Shown here piece after piece: positions 9,574 through 20,788 of a DNA stretch of 64,000 nucleotides. The notes beneath the pieces are model-generated. The model did not search any database. It had not been told where the DNA came from and saw only the letters and a program-made list of their open reading frames with translations. This DNA is from CADEED01 sp963839685 (GTDB lineage: Bacteria; Pseudomonadota; Gammaproteobacteria; Steroidobacterales; Steroidobacteraceae). A program made the translations under genes and the position numbers. The stretch is taken from positions 186,001 to 250,000 of the forward strand of contig CAWIVS010000004.1 of the NCBI GenBank assembly GCA_963839685.1, read 5' to 3'. How positions within the stretch are numbered: the first letter of the stretch is position 1; every line of letters begins with the position of its first letter.

Positions 9574-10278
9574 CGCCGCGCGCAGCTCGCGCGCCGCGTC
9601 GGCGGCGTCGCTCACGAAGCGCGGATTCCGACGCAACGCCTTCCACAGCCATGCCGCGCCGATACGTCCGGCCTCGACGTCGCTCGGAAAATGCACGCCG
9701 CACACCATCCGCTGGCGCGCGAATTCCGTGGCACGAGCCTCGAGCGCAGCGCGCCTCTCGGGTACCAGTTCGCTGAGCAGGTGCCCCATCAGAAACGCAT
9801 AGTTCGCGTGCCCGCTGGGATAGGACAGGTCACCCTGCACATCGCCGATGCACGGCTTGATAAGCGGCTCGATTTCGCCGGGCCGCAGACGCCGGAAGTG
9901 GTGCTTCGCGGCGCGTACGTAGGGACGCGCCGCATCTTCGACTGCCTGCGCCAGGCGGTTCAGTCGACGCAATGACTTTATCGACTGTTCGTCGGTGCCG
10001 AGGGCACCCGCAAAGCGCAGCAACGTCGTCTTGCGATCGGCCTGCGCCGCGGCCACCTCGGCCGCGGTTCGCGCGCCTTGCAATTGCAGGAGTTGGTTGA
10101 GCTCGTTTCGGGTTCGTGGCGAATCCGGCGCGGGTGGTGCGGGAAAAAGCGCGACGAACTCGTCAGTCCGGCCGTCGAGATAGGCGGGCGTGTCCTGCCC
10201 GAGCCATGCGACGCCGCCTGCCGATGCGACCAGCAAGGCCGCAAGTCCGGTCAGCATGCCGCGCCGGCTCAGCTTCAT
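9520..10278 (-). CDS. PAP2-family acid phosphatase, Tat-type signal
   Basis: 252 residues. The N-terminus MKLSRRGMLTGLAALLVASAGG has the twin-arginine motif and hydrophobic stretch of a Tat signal. The three PAP2 signatures are present: K-x6-RP as KHHFRRLRP, PSGH as YPSGHANYAF, and R-x5-H-x3-D as RMVCGVHFPSD. It is probably a periplasmic class-A-like acid phosphatase. The start overlaps the glycerol kinase stop by 3 bases, so it belongs to the same minus-strand transcript. Its 3' end overlaps the sensor kinase gene. Confidence 0.88.
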   Translation of the reverse strand: MKLSRRGMLTGLAALLVASAGGVAWLGQDTPAYLDGRTDEFVALFPAPPAPDSPRTRNELNQLLQLQGARTAAEVAAAQADRKTTLLRFAGALGTDEQSIKSLRRLNRLAQAVEDAARPYVRAAKHHFRRLRPGEIEPLIKPCIGDVQGDLSYPSGHANYAFLMGHLLSELVPERRAALEARATEFARQRMVCGVHFPSDVEAGRIGAAWLWKALRRNPRFVSDAADAARELRAALGLAPLQREPRAAEAGA

Positions 10279-11775
10279 TGCGCCCAGTCACGGGAGCGCG
10301 CAACCGCCTGCGACCAGCGCTCGCGGCGCGCAGCCGCTTCAGCGGGACGCATGCGCGGCTCGAAGCGCCGCTCCAGCTGCCACAACGAGGCGAGTTCCGC
10401 TTCGGATTGCCACAGGCCCGCACCGAGGCCGGCGAGCGCGGCGGCACCGAATGCCGTGGTTTCGGTGATGGTGGGCCTCAGTACCGGGACGCCGAGCAGG
10501 TCAGCCTGGAACTGCAGCATCAGGTCGTTGCGTGAGGCGCCGCCATCAACGCGCAGTTCCGACAGTGTCTGTCCGCAATCCTGGCGCATGGCTTCGATGA
10601 GATCGGCGGTCTGGAATGCAATGCTTTCGAGCGCTGCGCGTGCCAGGTGAGCGCGGTTCGAGCCTCGGGTGAGGCCCACGATGGTGCCGCGCGCGGCCGC
10701 ATCCCATTGCGGTGCTCCCAGTCCCGCAAACGCGGGCACCAGGAACACATCGCCGGTGTCGGGAACCGTGGCGGCCAGTGCCTCGATGTCGGCGGACGTC
10801 TCGATGATGCCGAGACCATCCCGCAGCCACTGCACGGTGGCGCCTCCCATGAACACGCCGCCTTCGAGTGCATAGCGGCTGCGGCCGCCGCGCCGGATCG
10901 CCACCGTACTCAACAGGCGATGCCGGGAGGCGCGCGGCTCGTCACCGACATTCATGAGGGCGAAGCAGCCGGTGCCATAGGTGTTCTTGGCCATGCCGGG
11001 CGCAAAACAGCCCTGGCCGAACAGCGCGGCCTGCTGGTCGCCGGCGATACCCGTCAGCGGTAGTTTGACGTCATCGAAATCGATATCCACGGCGGCGGCG
11101 CGCGGCAGGCAGGAATCGACGATCTCCGGCAGGCAGGCGCGCGGAACGCGCAGCAGTTCGAGCAGGCGCGGATCCCAATCGCCCGCGTGCAGGTTGTACA
11201 GCAGCGTACGGCTGGCATTGGTCGCATCCGTGATGTGGCGTCGATGCGCCGTGAGTTTGTACAGCAACCAGCTGTCGATGGTTCCGAATGCCAGCTCGCC
11301 GCGCTCCGCGCGTTCACGCGCGCCCGGGACATGATCGAGCAGCCAGGCGAGTTTGGTCGCCGAAAAATACGGATCGAGCAGCAGGCCGGTGCGCCGGGCG
11401 ATCTCGTGTTCCAGTCCCGCGGCGCGCAGCGATTCACAGGCGGCGGCAGTGCGCCGGTCCTGCCAGACGATGGCAGGTGCCACGGGCACACCGGTGGCGC
11501 GCTCCCACAACACGGTGGTTTCACGCTGGTTGGTGATGCCGATCGCCACGATGTCGCGCGCAGAGAGCCTGGCGGCGCGCAACGCGTCGACCATCGTGGC
11601 GTGCTGCGTTTCCCAGATCTCCTGCGCGTCGTGTTCGACCCAGCCGGGTTGCGGGAAGTATTGCGTGAACTCGCGCTGCGCCTGGGCCGCAATGCGCCCC
11701 CGCGTCATCGAAGATCAGCGAGCGCGAACTCGTGGTGCCCGCATCGAGCGCGAGAATGAATCGCGCGGCTCCCAT
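10275..11775 (-). CDS. glpK: Glycerol kinase (one frameshift)
   Basis: About 499 residues when a single extra base near 11698 (a G run read as five instead of four) is discounted. Phosphorylates glycerol to sn-glycerol 3-phosphate. The start at 11775 gives MGAARFILALDAGTTSSRSL, the FGGY-kinase N-terminal ATP motif. Downstream are GITNQRETTVLWERATG, the TDATNASRTLLYNL segment and VDGGASRNDLMLQFQADLLG. No glpF or glpD is nearby; instead it sits between an oxidoreductase and a phosphatase on the same strand. The frameshift is likely an artefact because the rest of the protein is well conserved. Confidence 0.9.
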
Positions 11776-11786
11776 TGCGCCTGCTC

Positions 11787-12780
11787 TCAGCTGCTGAGGC
11801 CGCGGGGCCGCAGCCCCGCCGCGCGGTAGATGGCGTCGAGCGCGCGCCATGTTGTTGACCGCGTCGTCACCGCCGGTCAGTGGCTGCGCGCGGCCGGCGA
11901 TCACGTCGAGTACATGCCGCAGCTGGTAGTGAAACGTCGTGTCGCCACCGGCAACGACCTGCGGTGCCGAGGTGGCGTCGGATTCCACGGAAAGGGTGGC
12001 GCCGGCGTGCGGCGCAACCGGATTCTCGAAATCCAGCAGTCCCTTGTCGCCTTGCACGCGCAGGCGACGGAACAACACGCCATCCTCGGGCTGCATCGAA
12101 CATTTCAGGGTCGCGGTCGGACCGCTGGTGAAGGCCAGTTCCGCTTCGACCGCGATGTCGACTCCCGGCGTGTGGCAGCGCGCCGAAGCCCTGACCACGC
12201 TCGGCTCGTCGCCCGCGACGCTGCGGATCCAGTGCATGCAGTAGCAGCCGAGGTCCATGAGAGCGCCGCCACCGAGCGCCTCGATGTAGCGCAATTCGCC
12301 GGGCTTGTCGGGCAGGCTGACGTTGAAGGTTGCTTCGATGTGGCGAATTCGCCCAATGGCGCCGCCGCGCAGCGCCTCGAGCGCGCTCAGGAACAGCGGA
12401 TGAAAACGATAGTGAAACCCTTCGATCAGGTGGCGATCCGCGGCGCGCGCCGCGGCCACCATCTGCGCCGCGTCCTGGGCATTGCTGGCGAAGGGTTTCT
12501 CCACCAGCACGTGTTTGCCATTCGCGAGTGCGGCCGTGCACCACTGCAGGTGCTCCGACGGCGGCAACGGGACATAGACGAGGTCGACGTCATCGCGCGC
12601 CACCAGTTCTGAATAGGAACCGAAGGCCAGCGGGATGGAATGTTCGGCCGCGAAATCCCTGGCGCGCCGGAGGTCACGCGATGCGACCGCGACCACCTCG
12701 GTGCCCAGCAAGTCGTTGGCGGGAGTGACGATGCCACGCGGGGCGATCCGTGCCGCACCCAGGATGCCGATTCGTATCAT
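11787..12780 (-). CDS. Gfo/Idh/MocA-family oxidoreductase (frameshift near the 3' end)
   Basis: About 330 residues from the ATG at 12780 (MIRIGILGAARIAPRGIV). The N-terminal Rossmann fold has GxGxxG-like GILGAARIA; the catalytic region has EKPFASNAQDA (the EKP motif of the family); and the C-terminal sheet domain includes YIEALGGGALMDLGCYCMHW. The substrate is not predictable. Near 11841 one extra base shifts the frame; removing it gives a normal end followed 11 bases later by the glpK start. It forms a minus-strand unit with glpK and the PAP2 phosphatase. Confidence 0.85.
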
Positions 12781-12851
12781 GGGGCGGCAGTCTCGCATGA
12801 CTCACGGCACTGCGGCACACTGTCACGCCAGGGGAGAAACAGGGAGCACAT

Positions 12852-13661
12852 GTGATCAAGGCGGCGTTGATCGGGGCATCCGGCCGCATGGGTGCCGCCA
12901 TCGTGCGCGCATGCGCTGCCGGTGGTGAGGTCGAAATCGTTGTCGCGGTTGCGTCATCGGCCAGCAAGTCACTGGGTCGCGACGTCGGCGAGCTCGCTGG
13001 TACCTCGCCACTCGGCGTGCCCGTGGTGGGTGATCTGCCGCCGGATCTCGGCAGGGCGCAGGTGGCGATCGACTTCTCGCGAGCCGACCTGTCACTGCGC
13101 GCACTCAACGTGTGCCGCGCCGCGCGTGTACCCATTGTCATCGGCACCACCGGTCACGGCGCCGAGTTCGACGCGCGCGTCGCCGGCGCGGCGCGCGACA
13201 TCGCCGTGCTGGTCGCTCCTAACACGTCGATAGGTGTCGCGGTGGCGCGCGAGCTGGTGCGCATCGCCGCCGCGGTGCTGCCCGCCGACTTCGACATCGA
13301 GATCATCGAGGCGCACCACAAGCACAAGGTGGATGCGCCCTCGGGGACGGCGCTGGCGCTGGCGGACAGCGCAGCCAAGGGGCGTGGCCTCGATCCGCAC
13401 GCCGACACCCTTCCGGGCCGGGCCGGGCAGGCGGCGCGCCGCCAGGGAGAAATAGGCATCGCCAGCATCCGTGCCGGCGACATCGTCGGCACCCATACCG
13501 TGCTGTTTGCCGGGACCGGCGAGCGCCTGACCGTTGGCCACGAGGCCACCGACCGCTCGGTCTTCGCGCACGGCGCGGTCCGGGCTGCCGGCTGGCTCGC
13601 AGCGCAAAAACCGGGACAATATTCGATGGCTCACGTACTTGGATTAAAAACAATCGTTTAG
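12852..13661 (+). CDS. dapB: 4-hydroxy-tetrahydrodipicolinate reductase
   Basis: 269 residues, GTG start. Catalyses the NAD(P)H-dependent step of lysine/diaminopimelate synthesis. The N-terminal nucleotide motif is GASGRMGAAIV; the catalytic region EAHHKHKVDAPSGTAL holds the conserved His pair and Lys; GRAGQAARRQGEIGIASIRAGDIVG is written here only in part as family-typical GEIGIASIRAGDIVGTH. Length is normal. It precedes carA, as in many gammaproteobacteria, but carA has its own promoter. Confidence 0.97.
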   Translation: MIKAALIGASGRMGAAIVRACAAGGEVEIVVAVASSASKSLGRDVGELAGTSPLGVPVVGDLPPDLGRAQVAIDFSRADLSLRALNVCRAARVPIVIGTTGHGAEFDARVAGAARDIAVLVAPNTSIGVAVARELVRIAAAVLPADFDIEIIEAHHKHKVDAPSGTALALADSAAKGRGLDPHADTLPGRAGQAARRQGEIGIASIRAGDIVGTHTVLFAGTGERLTVGHEATDRSVFAHGAVRAAGWLAAQKPGQYSMAHVLGLKTIV

Positions 13662-13730
13662 CGGCGTTATTCAAACTACGCCTTTAGAACTTTCCGGTTG
13701 GATTTTTCCCGAAACAGCCTAGAAGTTTCA

Positions 13731-13759
13731 TGGACACCCCGGGGCTCGCTTCGTAAAAT
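13731..13759 (+). promoter_or_regulatory. sigma70 promoter of carAB-greA
   Basis: TGGACA (13731-13736), 17-base spacer, TAAAAT (13754-13759). Good match to consensus with ideal spacing. Transcription would start near 13766, leaving a leader of about 145 bases before carA. Confidence 0.65.
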
Positions 13760-13795
13760 TGCCGCCTAATCCGAAACGGGTTAGTCCAACGCAGG

Positions 13796-13826
13796 GCGGG
13801 AGGATGTTCGAGAGAACTCCTCCCGC
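13796..13826 (+). promoter_or_regulatory. carA leader hairpin (possible attenuator)
   Basis: A 9-bp perfect stem (GCGGGAGGA with TCCTCCCGC) continues inward, after one bulged T, into a 4-bp stem GTTC/GAAC with a GAGA loop. It is followed by TTTG, a weak T tract. A second GC palindrome, CTCCGCGCGCGGAG, lies at about 13840-13853. The position between a promoter and carA suggests leader-mediated control of carbamoyl-phosphate synthesis. Confidence 0.6.
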
Positions 13827-13910
13827 TTTGTGCATGTACGCTCCGCGCGCGGAGAGAATCCACTCAACAATCTTTTTTGCGGGCCGGTGACGGCTCGATG
13901 GAGTTCCCGC

Positions 13911-15089
13911 GTGACGATAACCGCGGTCCTGGCTCTGGAAGATGGCAGCATCTTCAACGGCCAGTCTATCGGCGCCAAGGGCAATACCACGGGCGAAGTC
14001 GTTTTCAACACCGCACTGACCGGTTATCAGGAAATCCTCACCGATCCGTCGTATTCAAGACAGATCGTCACGCTGACCTATCCACACATCGGCAACACGG
14101 GCACCACCCCCGAAGATCTCGAAGCACCGACCGCGTATGCCGCGGGCATGGTAGTTAGGGACGTTCCGCCGTTGGCGAGCAACTGGCGCCGATCCGAAGA
14201 CCTGCGGGAATTCCTCGCGCGCCACAAGGTGGTGGCGATCGCCGGCATCGACACCCGCAAGCTCACGCGCATCCTGCGCGAGAAGGGTTCGCAGGCCGGC
14301 TGCATCATGACCGGAGAGAAGATAGACGCCGCGGCGGCGGTGCGCGCCGCGAAGAAGTTCCCGGGCCTGAAGGGCATGGATCTGGCCAAGGTGGTCAGCA
14401 CCAAGCGCGTCTACCAGTGGAACGAGGGCTCGCTGTGGCAGCCCGAGGGCCAGCCGGTGATGCGCGCGCACCAGCGACTGCACGTGGTGGCGTTCGATTA
14501 CGGCGTCAAGCGCAACATCCTGCGCATGCTCGCTGACCGTGGCTGCCGCATGACCGTGGTGCCGGCGCAGACCACCTCCGAAGAAGTCCTGGCGCTCGAG
14601 CCGGATGGCATCTTCCTGTCGAACGGGCCGGGCGATCCGGAACCCTGCGACTACGCCATCGAGTCCATCCGCGCGCTGGTCGTGGCGGACCTGCCGACCT
14701 TCGGCATCTGCCTCGGACACCAGTTGCTCGGGCTCGCCAGCGGCGCGCGCACCATGAAGATGAAGTTCGGTCACCACGGTGCCAACCACCCGGTGCAGGA
14801 CCTGGAGACCGGCCGGGTGTTCATCACCAGCCAGAACCACGGCTTCGCGGTCGATGAAAGCGACCTGCCGTCGACCCTCAAGGCCACGCACCGCTCGCTG
14901 TTCGACGGCTCACTGCAGGGCATCACGCGCATCGACAAGCCGGCCTTCAGCTTCCAGGGTCACCCCGAGGCAAGTCCGGGCCCGCAGGAAATGGGCGCGA
15001 TGTTCGATCGCTTCATCCACCTCATGTTGCGGCGGCTACAGCAGAAACTGCGCGGGCCGCGCAAACCGTCGCCGGACAAGGCTGCCTAG
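13911..15089 (+). CDS. carA: Carbamoyl-phosphate synthase small subunit
   Basis: 392 residues from the GTG at 13911 (VTITAVLALEDGSIFNGQSI), which matches family starts; the frame is open further upstream but runs into the leader. Glutamine amidotransferase subunit that feeds ammonia to CarB. The N-terminal domain has GEVVFNTALTGYQEI. The class I amidotransferase domain has the nucleophile Cys in FGICLGHQLLGLA and the His-Glu pair in FQGHPEASPGP. It is followed 8 bases later by carB. Confidence 0.97.
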   Translation: MTITAVLALEDGSIFNGQSIGAKGNTTGEVVFNTALTGYQEILTDPSYSRQIVTLTYPHIGNTGTTPEDLEAPTAYAAGMVVRDVPPLASNWRRSEDLREFLARHKVVAIAGIDTRKLTRILREKGSQAGCIMTGEKIDAAAAVRAAKKFPGLKGMDLAKVVSTKRVYQWNEGSLWQPEGQPVMRAHQRLHVVAFDYGVKRNILRMLADRGCRMTVVPAQTTSEEVLALEPDGIFLSNGPGDPEPCDYAIESIRALVVADLPTFGICLGHQLLGLASGARTMKMKFGHHGANHPVQDLETGRVFITSQNHGFAVDESDLPSTLKATHRSLFDGSLQGITRIDKPAFSFQGHPEASPGPQEMGAMFDRFIHLMLRRLQQKLRGPRKPSPDKAA

Positions 15090-15097
15090 ACGAGACC

Positions 15098-18324
<3,227 letters not shown>

Positions 18325-18328
<4 letters not shown>

Positions 18329-18801
18329 AACGCTACCCGATGACCCTGCGCGGCGCCGAGGCGTTGCGCAACGAACTCAAGCGGCTGAAGACCGAAGATC
18401 GTCCGCGGGTCATCAAGGCGATTGCCGAGGCGCGCAGTCACGGCGATCTATCCGAGAACGCCGAGTACCACGCCGCGCGCGAACAGCAGGGCTTCATCGA
18501 GGGGCGCATCGGCGAGATCGAGTCGAAACTTTCCACCGCCGAGATCATCGATCCGTGCACTGTCACCAACAATGGCAAGGTGATATTTGGCGCCACCGTC
18601 GATCTGGAAGACCAGGATGATGGCAAGGCCATCGGTTACCAGATCGTCGGCGAGGATGAAGCCGACATCAAGTCCGGGCGAATCTCCATCACATCCCCCA
18701 TCGCGCGTGCGCTGGTGGGCAAGAGTGCCGGGGATGTCGTGGAGGTTGCGGCGCCTGGTGGCAATCACAGCTACGAAATCGTCAAGGTGCGTTACATCTA
18801 G
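18325..18801 (+). CDS. greA: Transcription elongation factor GreA
   Basis: 158 residues, the standard GreA length. Rescues backtracked RNA polymerase by stimulating transcript cleavage. The N-terminal coiled coil carries the catalytic acidic tip in LSENAEYHAAREQQGFIEGR; the C-terminal FKBP-like domain ends ALVGKSAGDVVEVAAPGG and YEIVKVRYI. It overlaps the carB stop, so it is translated from the carAB transcript. Confidence 0.98.
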
Positions 18802-18833
18802 TTAGCCCACGTGGCTGACCCGGGGAGCGAGGC

Positions 18834-19910
18834 ATGAAGCGGATTGCGTGGTGGGCGAGCGCGCTGGCGGTGACGTGTCATGGGGTCGTTCGCGGCGGCG
18901 CAGGACTGGATTCCCCTGCAGGACGGCAAGTCGCTGGCCGGCTGGAAGGCGCCCGAGCGGCCCGAATCCTGGGTGGTCGAAGACGGCGCGTTCGTGTCAC
19001 GCGGCGATCGCTCGCATCTTTATTACGTCGGCAAAGGTCGGCAAACACGACTTCCGCAATTTCGAGTTCTCCGCCGAAGTCATGACGTCACCCGGCGCCA
19101 ACAGCGGCATCTACGTGCATACGAAAGCTGCAGCCCGAAGGCTGGCCCGCGGCCGGTTACGAACTGCAGGTCATCAATTCGAATCCGCCCGCCGAGACGA
19201 TGAACGGTTACGTCGAGCACAAGATGACCGGCAGCATCTACGCGGTGCGCAACACCTGGATCGCGCCGGCGAAAGACAACGAGTGGTTCAACTATCGCAT
19301 CAGGGTCGGTCGGCAAGACGATCCAGACTTTCATCAACGACAAGCTGATCTGCGAATACGCGGAACCCGCCAATGCCTCCCGCGCCAAGGACAAGCAGGG
19401 CCGCCTGCTGGGTTCGGGCACGTTCGCGCTTGCAGGCGCACGATCCGGCCAGTGTCGTGAAGTATCGCAACATGAAGGTGAGGATCCTTCCCGGCGATGC
19501 TGCGCCACCCGCGGGCCTCGTGCCGATCAGCCGACGCGGAACTCGACCTGCTGGTGAGCCAGGCGTCCAACGACAACATTCCGCTCATCGACCTCGATCT
19601 CGCGCCGCCGGCTGGCCGAGATGCCGGAGCATTCTGGAGGGATGCGCGCCGCTTCGGCGTTACGCCCGCCTGTGCCTGGCCGGAGGAAGTACTCGCGTGA
19701 CCACCATCGGCTCGCATGCTGGTGATCGTCGATCGCGACAAGGCACCGGATGTGGCCCTGTTGCAGGCGGCGAAGGCCGCGGGAGTGAAGGTCGCTTTCA
19801 GCGCGGGCGGGCCGCACAGCATCGACGCGGCACAACTCAAGCGCCGCCTGCAGGCCATCAAGGCTGCGGGACTCGGCTGGAAGGATTTCTGGGTGCCGGG
19901 GAAGCCTTGA
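18834..19910 (+). pseudogene. DUF1080 (3-keto-disaccharide hydrolase-like) protein, many frameshifts
   Basis: Six or more one-base shifts (near 18880, 19035, 19125, 19312, 19432 and 19530) and an in-frame TGA at 19698-19700 break this gene. Joined, it reads as a secreted protein: signal MKRIAWWASALAVT, then the DUF1080 fold starting WIPLQDGKSLAGWKAPE, continuing NSGIYVHTK, GYELQVINSNPP, YAVRNTWIAPAKDNEWFNYR and TIQTFINDKLICEYAEP, i.e. the order seen in DUF1080 proteins. The tail from about 19500 includes DLLVSQASNDNIPLIDLDLAPP and, after the stop, VAFSAGGPHSIDAAQLKRRL, faintly reminiscent of a metal-dependent PHP-like end (weak). Most shifts are single extra bases in repeated contexts, so error is as likely as true decay. 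Confidence 0.7.
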
Positions 19911-19924
19911 ACGCGGCGATAACC

Positions 19925-20770
19925 ATGTCGGCAGTAAGGCTGGCCGCGTTCGCATTAGGACTCGCAGGCGTTGCCGTACCGTCGGCGGCATGTATCAACA
20001 CCTTCGAGAGCGAAATCCGCCGCTACCAGAGTATCGGCGATGACGCAGGTGTCGCAGGCGAAATCGCCAAGTTGGAGGCCGGCTACCGAAAGGATCGCAG
20101 TCTCGAACACACTAACGACCTGGCCGTAGCGCGTCTGTTGACGCGCCGCAATGCCGACGCGATCGAACTACTCAATGAAGCAGAAAAGCGTTTCCCCGGC
20201 AGGGCCATAGTGGCGGCCAATCTTGGTACGGCATACGAGTTGTCCGGAAAAGACGCGGAGGCGCTGCGGTGGATTCGCGAAGGAGTCAGCCGAGATCCCA
20301 AAGAACACTTTGGTAGCGAATGGCTGCATGTGAAGATCCTCGAGGCCAAGCTCGAACTCGCCAAAGACCCGGACTGGCTCGAGACCCACACGGTGCTCGG
20401 GATCAGCTTCGGTAAGGAAGAGTTGCCCGTAATGCCCAAATCGCTGCCGCTGAACGAGAAAGGCGCAGAACGTGCACCGAAGGATATTGGCGAAGCGATC
20501 TGGTACCAACTACAAGAGCGCACCAAGTTTGTGAGGCCGCCAGATGCGATCGTTGCCGATCTGTACGCCGCGTATGGTGATCTTGTGTACGCCTCTGCGA
20601 CGCCAAGCAACTACGATCTTTACCTCGGAGACCCGGGCGCGCTCTATTCCTCAGCTTTGCGCTACGGGCCGGCGAACGCCAGCCGAACGGAGCTGCGCAA
20701 GCGCATGTTCGAAGCCGCGTATCCCGCCGATACCTGGGTAAGTCAATTTAAGGAGTTCGAGGTGCGGTAG
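19925..20770 (+). CDS. Exported TPR-like protein of unknown function
   Basis: 281 residues with a signal peptide (RLAAFALGLAGVAVPSAACI). The helical pairs around residues 35-150 (EIAKLEAGYRKD, LAVARLLTRRNADAIELLNEAEKRFPG, ANLGTAYELSGKDAEALRWI) look like tetratricopeptide repeats. The C-terminal part is not recognisable. The start ATG at 19925 gives the signal peptide; the frame is open further upstream across the DUF1080 tail but that part does not look coding. Probably periplasmic; partner unknown. Confidence 0.65.
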   Translation: MSAVRLAAFALGLAGVAVPSAACINTFESEIRRYQSIGDDAGVAGEIAKLEAGYRKDRSLEHTNDLAVARLLTRRNADAIELLNEAEKRFPGRAIVAANLGTAYELSGKDAEALRWIREGVSRDPKEHFGSEWLHVKILEAKLELAKDPDWLETHTVLGISFGKEELPVMPKSLPLNEKGAERAPKDIGEAIWYQLQERTKFVRPPDAIVADLYAAYGDLVYASATPSNYDLYLGDPGALYSSALRYGPANASRTELRKRMFEAAYPADTWVSQFKEFEVR

Positions 20771-20788
20771 GCGCCGCTCGGCGCGGTC

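Noticed and set aside
11521..12798. Apparent fusion of the Gfo/Idh oxidoreductase with the glycerol kinase N-terminus
   Set aside because: Produced by single extra bases near 11841 and 11698; with these removed each gene has its own normal start and stop.
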